A stretch of DNA of 64,000 nucleotides from a virus. The position numbers were made by a program, and so were the translations under genes. Numbering within the stretch: the stretch's first letter is position 1; the number at the start of each line of letters is the position of its first letter. The stretch spans positions 1-64,000 of IMG/VR virus record IMGVR_UViG_3300032562_000014, one strand, 5' to 3'. The notes beneath the pieces were generated by a model. It was not told the DNA's origin and made no database searches. It saw only the letters and a list, made by a program, of their open reading frames with translations. Positions 6,940 through 15,300 of this stretch are shown in pieces.

Positions 6940-7227
6940 ATGCACACACTCTGCGCAATACTCTTCTGGTTACTCGGCTCCTTTGTGGCCGTTCGGTTTA
7001 TCTCCGTTGTCTATTTCATTGCCTTGTTTAAGGTAGTGGATGTAACATGGGCTGGGATACTGCATACGGTAATGCACGATTTGAAAATGCCCTTTGCGAA
7101 AAAAGAGGCCCGCGCGATTGTGTTGCTGTCACTGGGGCTATCCTGGCTGGGATTTCTGTTGGCTGTTATTGTATTGATCATCTTCAAAATGCTATCATGG
7201 CTAAACAGAAAAGGGCAACCGACATAG
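6940..7227 (+). CDS. Small membrane protein with two hydrophobic segments
   Basis: 95 residues from the ATG at 6940; the longer frame that begins inside the upstream gene is unlikely. Hydrophobic segments at about 2-27 and 62-88 flank a cytoplasmic- or periplasm-exposed loop (HDLKMPFAKKEAR). It overlaps the next gene by 31 bp in another frame, which suggests translational coupling. No family recognised. Early phage membrane proteins can act in superinfection exclusion, but no evidence favours a specific role. Confidence 0.6.
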   Translation: MHTLCAILFWLLGSFVAVRFISVVYFIALFKVVDVTWAGILHTVMHDLKMPFAKKEARAIVLLSLGLSWLGFLLAVIVLIIFKMLSWLNRKGQPT

Positions 7228-7472
7228 ACACACGTACACTGCGCTACTCCCCGCCGGATAAGACTTTGAAAGAAGGTGGCGCAGTGTACAATGTAACCAA
7301 AGACTTCCAACTACCACTATCAGGTAAGTATGGAGCGATGACAACAGGCTTCTCCTTCCGCGAGAGAAATGATGGGCTGTTTCATCTGTACAAAGGAGAT
7401 GAGCAATCGTTTCTTGCAATAGGTATATCAATGATAGAAAAACACAAAAATTCATTAACACTCAACAAATGA
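7197..7472 (+). CDS. Hypothetical protein
   Basis: 91 residues from the ATG at 7197 (MAKQKRATDIDTRTLRYSPP). Basic N-terminus, a central segment GGAVYNVTKDFQLPL and a C-terminus of mixed character. No membrane segment and no recognised motif. It overlaps the end of the upstream membrane protein and is followed 7 bp later by the next gene, so it belongs to the same early transcript. The overlapping longer ORF from 7047 is rejected as a start because it would lie wholly inside the upstream gene. Confidence 0.55.
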   Translation: MAKQKRATDIDTRTLRYSPPDKTLKEGGAVYNVTKDFQLPLSGKYGAMTTGFSFRERNDGLFHLYKGDEQSFLAIGISMIEKHKNSLTLNK

Positions 7473-7479
7473 CAACAAC

Positions 7480-8007
7480 ATGGCTATAAAAATGACAAAG
7501 GGCGACACACTATCGCTCACAGTAACAAACATAGAATACAATCACCATTCCTACAACGGGAAGTCCGGTACGAAGTATGTACACCTTATTCACCTGAAAG
7601 ATAAAAACGGTAATGAGGATGCAAAAGAATACATCACAGAAACCCCGGAGATGCCACAGGATGTATTTTATGTCGGTATCCCTCAACTGATCAGGTGCAA
7701 GTACAACAACGCCAAAAGCGATGAAATAATCCCATGGGACGAAGAGGTGCAGAAGATGCAAACAGCGCGCGACATTGCCGCCGGCAAGCCACAAGCGCCG
7801 GGCATTAACCAGGATAGGCCGCACACTTCCGGGGTAAAAATATCGGGAGAGTCTATTACCTTCTGCTTTGCCTATGCAAAGGATCTGAAAGTAGCAGAAA
7901 TATCCCGGCAACCGGAAGGCTATCGCATAACAGATGAAGACATAGAGTGGATCATAAAGACAGCAAATAAGCTGGATGGTGCAATCATCGAAAAAATAAC
8001 CTTCTAA
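7480..8007 (+). CDS. Hypothetical protein, possibly OB-fold ssDNA-binding type
   Basis: 175 residues. The N-terminal part (KGDTLSLTVTNIEY.., KYVHLIHLKD, VFYVGIPQLIRCKYN) has alternating beta-strand character that would fit an OB fold, and the C-terminal third is helical (DIEWIIKTANKLDGAIIEKI). It sits in the early DNA-metabolism block beside an ATPase and a methylase, so an ssDNA-binding protein is a reasonable guess, but there is no acidic SSB tip and no clear family signature. Treat the function as unknown. Confidence 0.6.
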   Translation: MAIKMTKGDTLSLTVTNIEYNHHSYNGKSGTKYVHLIHLKDKNGNEDAKEYITETPEMPQDVFYVGIPQLIRCKYNNAKSDEIIPWDEEVQKMQTARDIAAGKPQAPGINQDRPHTSGVKISGESITFCFAYAKDLKVAEISRQPEGYRITDEDIEWIIKTANKLDGAIIEKITF

Positions 8008-8017
8008 AAATATATAA

Positions 8018-8347
8018 ATGATTGGTGGAATTTTATTATTACTAACGCTTTTTGGAATTTTATTGTTAATAATATGGTTTCCGGATTCTGGTATAGCCAG
8101 AACAGGGTATAATCTATTTAAAGAAAAAGAAATTCCCGACATCGTCTACGATATAGACAATGAGAGTAAGGTAGTTAGAACGCAGGAAGGGTTTAGTGAT
8201 TTATTTCCGAAATGTACATTGTATAGAAAGATAAATGGCAAATGGTACAAACGCGCATGGACTTACGATTATTTACACCACAGCAAGGAATCTATTATTT
8301 TATATCTCCTATGGGATGAAAAAAATATATTCATTCCGAAAACATAA
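8018..8347 (+). CDS. Single-pass membrane protein, hypothetical
   Basis: 109 residues. The N-terminal hydrophobic segment (residues 2-20, GGILLLLTLFGILLLIIWF) would anchor a soluble domain containing YKRAWTYDYLHH and LYLLWDEKN. No lipobox. Base composition is more AT-rich than the gene before it. It is followed by a noncoding element at 8350-8424. No family recognised. Confidence 0.55.
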   Translation: MIGGILLLLTLFGILLLIIWFPDSGIARTGYNLFKEKEIPDIVYDIDNESKVVRTQEGFSDLFPKCTLYRKINGKWYKRAWTYDYLHHSKESIILYLLWDEKNIFIPKT

Positions 8348-8349
8348 GC

Positions 8350-8424
8350 AAAGCCCAATAGCAGCAAGCATTTGAACGGTGCCATCGCCACTAAAGTTTA
8401 ATAGCAGCAAAAATTTTGGACAAC
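8350..8424 (+). ncRNA. Dispersed noncoding element, copy A
   Basis: 75 bases between two genes sharing four blocks with copy B at 59745-59820: AAAGCCCAAT, TGAACGGTGCCATCG plus CAC, AATAG.AGCAA and TGGACAAC, at nearly constant spacing and with unrelated sequence between them. A small stem GGTG/CAC(T or C) around CCATCG is retained in both with a compensatory-type difference. It could be an RNA or a protein-binding site. It ends 11 bases before the next ATG. Confidence 0.5.
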
Positions 8425-8435
8425 AAAAATAACAC

Positions 8436-9281
8436 ATGGCCGCAAACAGAAAATATTTACTCCACTTTCCTGAACTATCCGAATATCTATACCGGTACTT
8501 CATGGTACTCCCTATGTCTGAAAAGATGGAGCTATCCTACGAAGAGCAAAAGCTGATAAAGGACGATAAGAGCATCCACCACTTCGTACTTAACGAACCG
8601 ATGGAGAAGCTACTATTCCTGTACGCAAAGACCGGTGGAGAGTTTACCCTTAACCTGGGCGCTCCGGCAGCAATAGAAGAGGCGATAGAGTCCACGCGCT
8701 ACCAGTATGACCATGACCAGAAAAGGCTGGACAGCATAGGCGTAATAACCCGCAGCAACGTATGCTCTGTAAGCTCGCGTGATGTGATGGCCACAGCTAT
8801 CATGTGCGCCCAAAACTGCACCACCGATGTGTACAAGATAAGCCTGTACACCGCCAAGATAGTATCAGAAAAGGAACGCCTGTACAAAAAGCCATACGAT
8901 GCAGTGATGGACGAAGCGCACGAAGGAGTAGCCATTGTCAACAAACTACTGCTGGAGCAACTAAACGCGCTGCCATGGGCCCAGGAAGTGCTGGGAATAG
9001 ACGATACTGACATCAGAATACTGGCAGCCCTATACAACAAAAAGAACGGCGCTATGGACCTGACACAACTATCAGAAATGGCCCGGTCGGAAACTAAAAG
9101 GAAGTACGTAGGCCGCTGGGTGGAGCAACTGGAGAAAAAGGGCTACGTGACCACCGACAGGCCCAAAGAGAAAAAAGTATTTGGCCGGAAGATAAGCTAC
9201 ATGATCAGCACAAAAGGCGTAGGTGTGTTGCTTCGGTATTTGTATTACGTATGGGAAGTTGCTTTTCACGAGAAATGCTAA
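8436..9281 (+). CDS. Hypothetical protein with C-terminal winged-helix-like domain
   Basis: 281 residues. The N-terminal two thirds are helical without a recognised fold. The C-terminal segment (about 195-270) reads as a winged helix: DIRILAALYNKKNGAMDLTQLSEMA, then VGRWVEQLEKKGYVTTDRP and a basic KEKKVFGRKISYMIS wing, as in MarR-like regulators. It lies directly behind noncoding element A at the boundary between the early and structural regions. It may be a regulator of the early-to-late switch. A small-terminase-like role is an alternative but less likely given the distance from the large subunit. Confidence 0.55.
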   Translation: MAANRKYLLHFPELSEYLYRYFMVLPMSEKMELSYEEQKLIKDDKSIHHFVLNEPMEKLLFLYAKTGGEFTLNLGAPAAIEEAIESTRYQYDHDQKRLDSIGVITRSNVCSVSSRDVMATAIMCAQNCTTDVYKISLYTAKIVSEKERLYKKPYDAVMDEAHEGVAIVNKLLLEQLNALPWAQEVLGIDDTDIRILAALYNKKNGAMDLTQLSEMARSETKRKYVGRWVEQLEKKGYVTTDRPKEKKVFGRKISYMISTKGVGVLLRYLYYVWEVAFHEKC

Positions 9282-9292
9282 AAATAGCAATC

Positions 9293-9400
9293 ATGGATTA
9301 CAGAACAGAAGATGGGGAATTATTCCAGCAGATGAAGGAGCGAGGCTTCACAAAAAGGAGCGAGAGGAAGATAATTCTACTACTGATTACACCCTGGTAG
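9293..9400 (+). CDS. Very small ORF, hypothetical
   Basis: 35 residues (MDYRTEDGELFQQMKERG...), charged, starting 12 bp behind the upstream gene and ending 36 bp before the structural gene at 9437. Evidence is position and an ATG start only, so it may not be translated. A TACATTTG box at 9421-9428 follows it and would serve as a -7 element for the next gene, but there is no TTTG at the expected distance. Confidence 0.3.
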   Translation: MDYRTEDGELFQQMKERGFTKRSERKIILLLITPW

Positions 9401-9436
9401 TAAAATATCCGAAATTTCGATACATTTGTCCTTGTT

Positions 9437-10651
9437 ATGCCAACTCCAATACCCGGCGGAGAGATAACCGCCTTTGAGAATGTAGTAAATTCAGCTCCTT
9501 ACCCTGGCGGCCCTTTCGGTGTGTATGTGCTACAATCATACTTTACAAACTTTGAAGACATACCACGAGCAATAGGAGATCAACTGGATCTGTTTGGCCC
9601 TAACAATACCTACTTAGTAGAGGCGATGAACTCTTTTAATCCCAGCTACTCTACATTAGCTTCGGTAGGCATACTGTTTAAAAATCCGGGCACGAATGCC
9701 ACCAACCCGGTATTGATCATCAACTCTAACTATACCGGCACTATAACGATAAACAGCGCTATTGCAGGGCTTACCATACTCGGCAACAGCGCCATTTCAA
9801 AGATAGTAGTGGCTGCAGGTATTTCGTTGCCAAACTTATACATAGGCCCCGGCGCGAGTGTTGATGTGCTTGATAGTAGCGCTACGGGAGCCTTCGTGAA
9901 CAACATATACCTGGCATACGCAAAGAACACCGCATCATCACTTAATTCAGTAATGGTAGGTAGCGGCATAGGTAATGTACGGGTAGATGATGGCAGTTAC
10001 TATGGAGGTGTAAGCCCTAATGATCCTGACCTGACCTGCGCGGCGGCAGTAACAGGACTTGCGGCGGGTGACATCACACATAACTCAGTAGTGCTGGCAT
10101 GGACACCATACGTGAATGGAGGTTACATCTTTACCAATGTTCTGTACAAGAAAAATGAAAGTGCTGTGTGGCTTCCGGTAGATGATACTGTGGGTGACTA
10201 CGTATACACTGCGGGAGTATTTACGGGCTTCGTTTTTCGTAACCTGGATGCAGATACCTACTACAACTTCAAAGTGACCGTAACGTGCAACAACGGGGGC
10301 GTAGCGAACACTTATATCAACGCACAGACCGTGTGCTGTGGTTCAAATAACAACCTTGTGCCGGCAACAAACTGTAAGATCGTAGTGCTGATAAAGACAT
10401 CGCCAAACCCGGCCAACACGATAACGCTGTGCAATGGTGTGGTGATACCGGCAGAATACCCTGTAGGTACTACACTGACCATACCGTACCTGGCGAATAA
10501 AAACATCACGGCTGACCTGGTAATTGACAATGCCATCTATCAGCTATTCCCGTATAATTCAGTAACAGGAACATGGGATGCTTCAACAACGCCTGTGCTG
10601 GAATTTATAAATGGTAACGTAGTAACTATTAGAGCACAACTTCCTATATAA
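9437..10651 (+). CDS. Virion-type protein with fibronectin type III domain
   Basis: 404 residues. An N-terminal beta-rich region (residues 1-190, Gly/Asn/Ser-rich, with repeating TITINSAIAGLTILGNSAISKIVV strands suggestive of a beta-helix) is followed by an FN3-like domain at about 197-295 (VTGLAAGDITHNSVVLAWTP, then FRNLDADTYYNFKVTV). A C-terminal beta domain follows. FN3 domains decorate phage capsids and tails and bind carbohydrate. It opens the plus-strand structural block. Low Lys/Arg and frequent Cys late in the chain are notable. Confidence 0.65.
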   Translation: MPTPIPGGEITAFENVVNSAPYPGGPFGVYVLQSYFTNFEDIPRAIGDQLDLFGPNNTYLVEAMNSFNPSYSTLASVGILFKNPGTNATNPVLIINSNYTGTITINSAIAGLTILGNSAISKIVVAAGISLPNLYIGPGASVDVLDSSATGAFVNNIYLAYAKNTASSLNSVMVGSGIGNVRVDDGSYYGGVSPNDPDLTCAAAVTGLAAGDITHNSVVLAWTPYVNGGYIFTNVLYKKNESAVWLPVDDTVGDYVYTAGVFTGFVFRNLDADTYYNFKVTVTCNNGGVANTYINAQTVCCGSNNNLVPATNCKIVVLIKTSPNPANTITLCNGVVIPAEYPVGTTLTIPYLANKNITADLVIDNAIYQLFPYNSVTGTWDASTTPVLEFINGNVVTIRAQLPI

Positions 10652-10662
10652 AAATTATAAAA

Positions 10663-10962
10663 ATGGAAAATCCAAAACTCGCAGCAGCTCTTGATGTTGT
10701 TGTAGACAATATTAAAAGCGACCAATTTTATTATGATTTGTGGAATAAAGGCATTTCTTTTATTTTTAGCGAAGAATTGAGAAATTCAATGCCAGACCAT
10801 AATCACGATTTTATTGCTGGAATTAGTACGCGAGATACTTCCGTAACGTACAACTACCCTGGCGTATCACAAGACAGTGCGCAATCAGCATGTTCAACCC
10901 TTAATGCTGCTTATCAGGCTTCTCTCGGGGCGGGATCAGCAGATTGCAGATTGGACTACTAA
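10663..10962 (+). CDS. Small hypothetical protein
   Basis: 99 residues, acidic, no membrane segment (MENPKLAAALDVVVDNIKSDQFYYDLWNKG). It lies 11 bp behind the FN3 protein and ahead of a short noncoding gap, so it is part of the same transcript. The C-terminal half is Ser/Ala-rich with two cysteines. No family recognised. AT-rich codon choice at the start differs from the gene upstream. Confidence 0.55.
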   Translation: MENPKLAAALDVVVDNIKSDQFYYDLWNKGISFIFSEELRNSMPDHNHDFIAGISTRDTSVTYNYPGVSQDSAQSACSTLNAAYQASLGAGSADCRLDY

Positions 10963-11008
10963 ATGGCCGGTGGCACGAAATTAAGGGCAGTAACATAAAC
11001 TACACGCT
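10963..11008 (+). other. Short intergenic segment with TAAATGGCCGGTGGC motif
   Basis: The stop codon at 10962 is followed at once by ATGGCCGGTGGC. A near-identical ATGGCCGGTGCC follows the stop at 18342. The core CGGTGCC also recurs in noncoding elements A and B. Whether this is a common RNA element or chance is unclear. Confidence 0.3.
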
Positions 11009-11197
11009 ATGTCACTTTTAACCGTAATACTCGTAATTGTCCTTGTCGGTGTCCTACTTTGGGCGATTAACCGCTTTATTCCCATGGATGCAACCATAAA
11101 GAATATTCTGTATTTTGTAGTCGTTCTTGCGCTGATCCTGTGGCTTCTGCAGTCTTTCGGATTGCTGGGTGCGCTGTCTTCTGCGAGAATAAGATAA
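11009..11197 (+). CDS. Two-span small membrane protein, holin-like
   Basis: 62 residues with two hydrophobic segments (about 2-20 and 31-53) separated by the polar loop NRFIPMDATIKN. It closely follows the pattern of the Thivi_2564-type small membrane proteins of bacteria and phages, which resemble holins in size and topology. It lies about 7 kb upstream of the endolysin gene. A holin role is inferred only from topology; two other candidates lie at 30382-30926. Confidence 0.6.
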   Translation: MSLLTVILVIVLVGVLLWAINRFIPMDATIKNILYFVVVLALILWLLQSFGLLGALSSARIR

Positions 11198-11204
11198 ACT
11201 GCCT

Positions 11205-11399
11205 ATGACCTACGCGCAAGCACAGGAATATGTTTTGTGGCACAAGAACTTCGGTGTTGTGGCGCGCCTCATTGATATGGAGCCGATGGACTTCAAGCAA
11301 CGCATATGGCGTGGCCGGGCACATTTTAGTGAACTGGAGAAAGCTGCTATTGCTTATGCTGTTACATGGTTTGTGAAACCGTTTAAGGTTTATGAGTGA
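11205..11399 (+). CDS. Small hypothetical protein
   Basis: 64 residues (MTYAQAQEYVLWHKNFGVVARLID...), aromatic-rich and soluble, lying 7 bp behind the holin-like gene. Its stop codon ends at 11399 and directly abuts the 3 prime end of the convergent PAPS-reductase-like gene at 11400. No family recognised. Confidence 0.5.
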   Translation: MTYAQAQEYVLWHKNFGVVARLIDMEPMDFKQRIWRGRAHFSELEKAAIAYAVTWFVKPFKVYE

Positions 11400-12206
11400 C
11401 TATTTTACTCCGCAAAATCCATTGCACTCCATGAGTGGTTCTGCCATGCGTCCTTTCATCATGGATATGTCTTTCATGTGCGGGTATTTTGGGTGCGGCA
11501 GCAGGAATACTAAACCTCCACCTTTTGACTGATCTTTACATATAGTGACCGGCTCGCCTTTCATGTCGGTGTACTTGTGTTCCCGCATGGCCATGGCGTA
11601 AAACCTATCCGGAAAGTCCATTCTGAACTTTTGCCAATAACCTATGCCTCCTTTAACGCAGCCTGTTTTTAGGCAGTTGTTATTGCTGTAGCCCATTTTG
11701 TAGGATACAGGTGGCTCTATGCCGTGCTTTTGTAGGATTTTGATTGCTTCACCCTTCCTGAGTAATTCATTGATCACTGGGAATATGGGTTTGGTGCTCG
11801 GGTAGTTCTTCTTCATTTGCTTTGCCCGGTCAATTTCCTCTGCATCAAATCCAAAGCCTTGATGAGAGAAATTATTACGCACCTGAAAGTCTTCGCGCAC
11901 TATACGTTTTAATTCGGTAGAACAAATGGCTCCTGTTGCTACATTTAGGCTCAGATAATGCTCCCAAACATCTTCAATGCTATCCCATTTGTTGCTGGAG
12001 ATCGTTTCTATGGTTACGCCCCACCATTTTTCACAGTCGGCCTTGAATCTGTAGGTATCATCATCTTCATTCTTTGTGTCTATGAATACTACTCTCACGC
12101 ATTCCTTGCCAAACCATTTAAGGCACAGCCAGCAGGTTATTGCCGAATCGGCGCCGCCTGACCACCAGGCTATTACAGGATTATCTTTACTGATGTTTTC
12201 AAACAT
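11400..12206 (-). CDS. PAPS reductase/DndC-family PP-loop ATP pyrophosphatase
   Basis: 268 residues from the ATG at 12206; the extension to 12395 would read through the structured leader and is rejected. The PP-loop SGGADSA is at 16-22. Downstream are Cys-containing segments (GAICSTELKR; CLKTGCVKGGIGYWQKF; a terminal CNGFCGVK) that could bind iron-sulfur or zinc, as in many DndC-like and phage-borne members. The family activates sulfate or thiolates substrates. Without dndD/E or cysDH neighbours it is not a classic sulfate-assimilation gene. It is a minus-strand island within a plus-strand structural block with its own promoter and leader, so it looks like a moron gene. Confidence 0.82.
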   Translation of the reverse strand: MFENISKDNPVIAWWSGGADSAITCWLCLKWFGKECVRVVFIDTKNEDDDTYRFKADCEKWWGVTIETISSNKWDSIEDVWEHYLSLNVATGAICSTELKRIVREDFQVRNNFSHQGFGFDAEEIDRAKQMKKNYPSTKPIFPVINELLRKGEAIKILQKHGIEPPVSYKMGYSNNNCLKTGCVKGGIGYWQKFRMDFPDRFYAMAMREHKYTDMKGEPVTICKDQSKGGGLVFLLPHPKYPHMKDISMMKGRMAEPLMECNGFCGVK

Positions 12207-12228
12207 AGATAATGATATAAAAAAACAA

Positions 12229-12272
12229 CCCCTTGTAGAGCTTCGGCCTGGCAGCCTCCACTCCGCAAGGGG
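12229..12272 (-). promoter_or_regulatory. Structured leader of the PAPS-reductase-like gene
   Basis: On the minus strand: CCCCTTG against CAAGGGG as the outer stem, an inner GGAG/CTC(T) and GGC/GCC helix separated by an internal loop (TGGA opposite GAAG), then a TTGTTTTTTT tract and the ATG 22 bases later. It has the shape of an intrinsic terminator placed in a leader of about 100 bases, hence a possible attenuator or riboswitch. The remaining bases up to 12398 are AT-rich and hold the two opposing promoter elements. Confidence 0.55.
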
Positions 12273-12315
12273 TAAAATATCGTTTATTAAGTCGTGGCAG
12301 CGACTGTTTGCATGC

Positions 12316-12323
12316 CAAAAGTA
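12316..12323 (-). promoter_or_regulatory. Probable -7 element for the PAPS-reductase-like gene
   Basis: TACTTTTG on the minus strand fully fits TAnnTTTG, but no TTTG is found 19-20 bases upstream, so the promoter is incomplete by consensus. A start near 12309 would give a leader of about 100 bases carrying the hairpin at 12229-12272. In the opposite direction TATCTTTA (12366-12373) may serve the gene at 12399, although its TTTG is only 16 bases upstream. Confidence 0.4.
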
Positions 12324-12398
12324 GTATATTTTTCTTGAAAAATAATTTGAAGTGCAAAAATATTCTATCTTTACGCACAATAATACCCAGCACACCTT

Positions 12399-15300
12399 AT
12401 GGCGGCGTTTAAATTCCGTAATGACCTTAGTAAAGGAATAAACTTAGACCTTGACGAAAGCAGGCTTCCGCCGGATACTGCTGTGTTCCTGAAAAACATC
12501 ACGCGGAATGTAAACACCAATGCTGCGGCAGCGGCGCTTGCTGGCTCTAACCAGGACGTATCCACACCAGTAGAAGGTTGCCAGGCGCTAACCATTAGCG
12601 GGATGCCCAGCGGGACCAATTACTGCATAGGGTACTATTCTTCGGAAAGCACTAATGAACTTTACTTCTTCGTCTACAACAGCGCTACCAACCACACTAT
12701 ATGGGTTATTAGCGGCGACACAGGCGTTATCCAAAAGGTATATCAGGGTGCGCTCCTTCAATTTCAGCTTAACCCAAAATATTTCATAGCACAGGGCCGC
12801 AGCACACTAGAGCTTCGCAGCCGGGTAGACCCTACAACAGGACTGCAAAGCAATTTCAAGTTTCTTATATTCACATTCAACTATACAAACCAGTTTTTAA
12901 TTGAAGTCAATTCATCAATCGCGACCAGTTCTTACTCTACATCGTTCTTTACTTCGAGTGCAGCATTTTATAACCCCCTGGAGCTTGTGCATCTTGGAGT
13001 GCCTACTCCGTTAGTAGCAATGGGTATAGACACACCCAACGCTTATACACCAACAACAGCAGATGCCCAGTTGCAGAACATGATCTCGCGCAATGGCTGG
13101 CAGTTCCGTATAAAGACAGTGGACTTCTATGGCCGCGAGTCGGAGCATGGCATTATCAGCGACACAGCAATAGTACTGATCGGTGGTGGCTGCATATCCC
13201 TGAGCAATGGACTTCCCCGGTGTTTCAACCTCAACTTTGATGCCGGTAACCCAATGGTGGACGTTATCCAGATAGAGTACAGGAAGTGGACCGGTGATGG
13301 CAGCGAGTCGGCGATACAAACAGACTGGCTTCTCTATGAGGCTATAAACAAATACGATAACAGCACAGGAGAGTGGTACACAAGGTCTATCAACCCATTG
13401 TTTACCACAGCAGGTAGCGGTATGACCTTCAATGCCGGTACCAACATGATCACCTATGCCTTCTGTGCGGATAAGAACAGCATACCGATAGATAGCGCTG
13501 AAACAAGCCGTACAGAGCCTGAATTGCCCCGTATATCCTCCAGTGTATTCTCCATTCAGGAAAGGATTGGCCTGGCTAATAACATACGGGACTTTGAGCC
13601 TATAGCACAGAGTACGATAGATAAAGTAACATTTGGAGTACAGCCCCCGGCAACAAGCACATGCGCTTCTCCTCCCACAAGGACTATTACTTTCTATGCG
13701 AATATTTATTCCCCGTACAACGACCAATCGCAAATGATAAGAACATCATTTGGGCAGGTTGTGTTTGGTGGTTCTGATAATGGCGGTGGATGTCCGGGCG
13801 GATCATCTAAAACAAGTAGTTTTAATGTAGGACAAGTATTTGGAGATCAAACCGCAGGGAATAGTGGGTTTATTGGCTATCTTGCTGGTACACCATACAA
13901 GTGCATATCTCAGCAGGGTAATTTTGATCTCGGTACCAATACATGGACCTATCAAGGATATGGAAGTGGAATTGCTTTCCCTGGGCAGATCATGCAAAGA
14001 TTTGTAATTACCGATGTACCAGCTGGGAAGTATGTAATAAGAATAGCAAGCCATCATGCAACTGTTAACGACGCTGACTATCAAAACACCTCCACGCAGG
14101 TAGCCGGAGTTGTCCCTATATTTGATCTTGCTATTGCAGGGAATAGGCGGATTAACATGGCGCAGTACCCATATAAAGAAATTGAAGTAGACTGCACAAG
14201 CCTTGATGTGAATTTACATAACTCCGGCGACCCAATGTTTCTTATTTTGGATATGGGTGACGGGAATTATAGCGGCGGCGTTGATGGTTATCTCTATGAA
14301 ACTCCCGGAGGTGCTCCAGTTGAAATGAATCCCATAGCATTTCATGGATATGCTTTTGGGAGCTATTTCACAGATCACAATGGGTATTATTTTGTTTCAT
14401 CAGCGAAACAAGGGGGTATGCCGGCAATTTCTATACTTACTGATTTTTGCGATGGCAATGGTGTTGTGTTAACGCAACGCATTATCCCCTCTCAATCAGG
14501 GATAATACACGGAGATGGGAGTAATACCCCTTCCGGTGCATGTGCGAATAACTTTGGCGCTTGGAAAAATCAGCTATATTTAGCGGGGGGAACTACGGGT
14601 CAAATTGGGCCATACACTTCTTATCCTGCTGCGGCTCGGAGAATAATTAAACAATATTTTGGTACATGCGCAAATCATAGCATAGGCGTTCCGGGAATAC
14701 CAACGGTAATGACTAAATCGCCATGCGCAGTAAGCGACAATTCGGGATATTCAACTATAATTGCACACAATAGATATAATTATTCTACGCTTCCTGTGTC
14801 TGGATTATTTCCTCTTAATTACGCACTCGTCCCTGATTTTTCAACATCTCCAAATAATCAGGATAAGCTGGTTTTTTCTCAAAAAGGAGGATGTCAATGG
14901 GTAGTTTGTGGTAGTTGCGTGACCTCAATGGCGGATGTGACAGTGACATATTTGGCTTGCGGAGCATCTTCTTCTGGGTGTACAGGGACTCCTGCGCCGA
15001 GAACTCTTTGCTTGTCGGCAATATACCTTAATGTTGCTGGGATAAATTTATACGGTGTACAGAGCGGTGGTAAATATCCTGTAGCTTTTTGGCTACATGA
15101 TGTGATTGGAAGACATACAGCCCCGCAGGTTCGGCAAGGCGATACGGCATTTGTAAACATACCAAACTTGAATGATGTAGGTCAGCAGATGTTTGGCCTA
15201 TCCAGTATTAATTTCACTATAGATTCATCATTCTCCGTAGATCCGATGTTCACTAAAATGACATTTTTGGTGGGAGGGAATGTATTGTTCACTGATTATT

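Noticed and set aside
9421-9428. TACATTTG as a promoter of the gene at 9437
   Set aside because: No TTTG at the -33 distance, and the start site would fall on the ATG itself; kept only as a note in the neighbouring entry.
12207-12395. N-terminal extension of the PAPS-reductase-like gene to 12395
   Set aside because: It would translate the structured leader and cross the -7 box; the ATG at 12206 gives the normal start shortly before the PP-loop.
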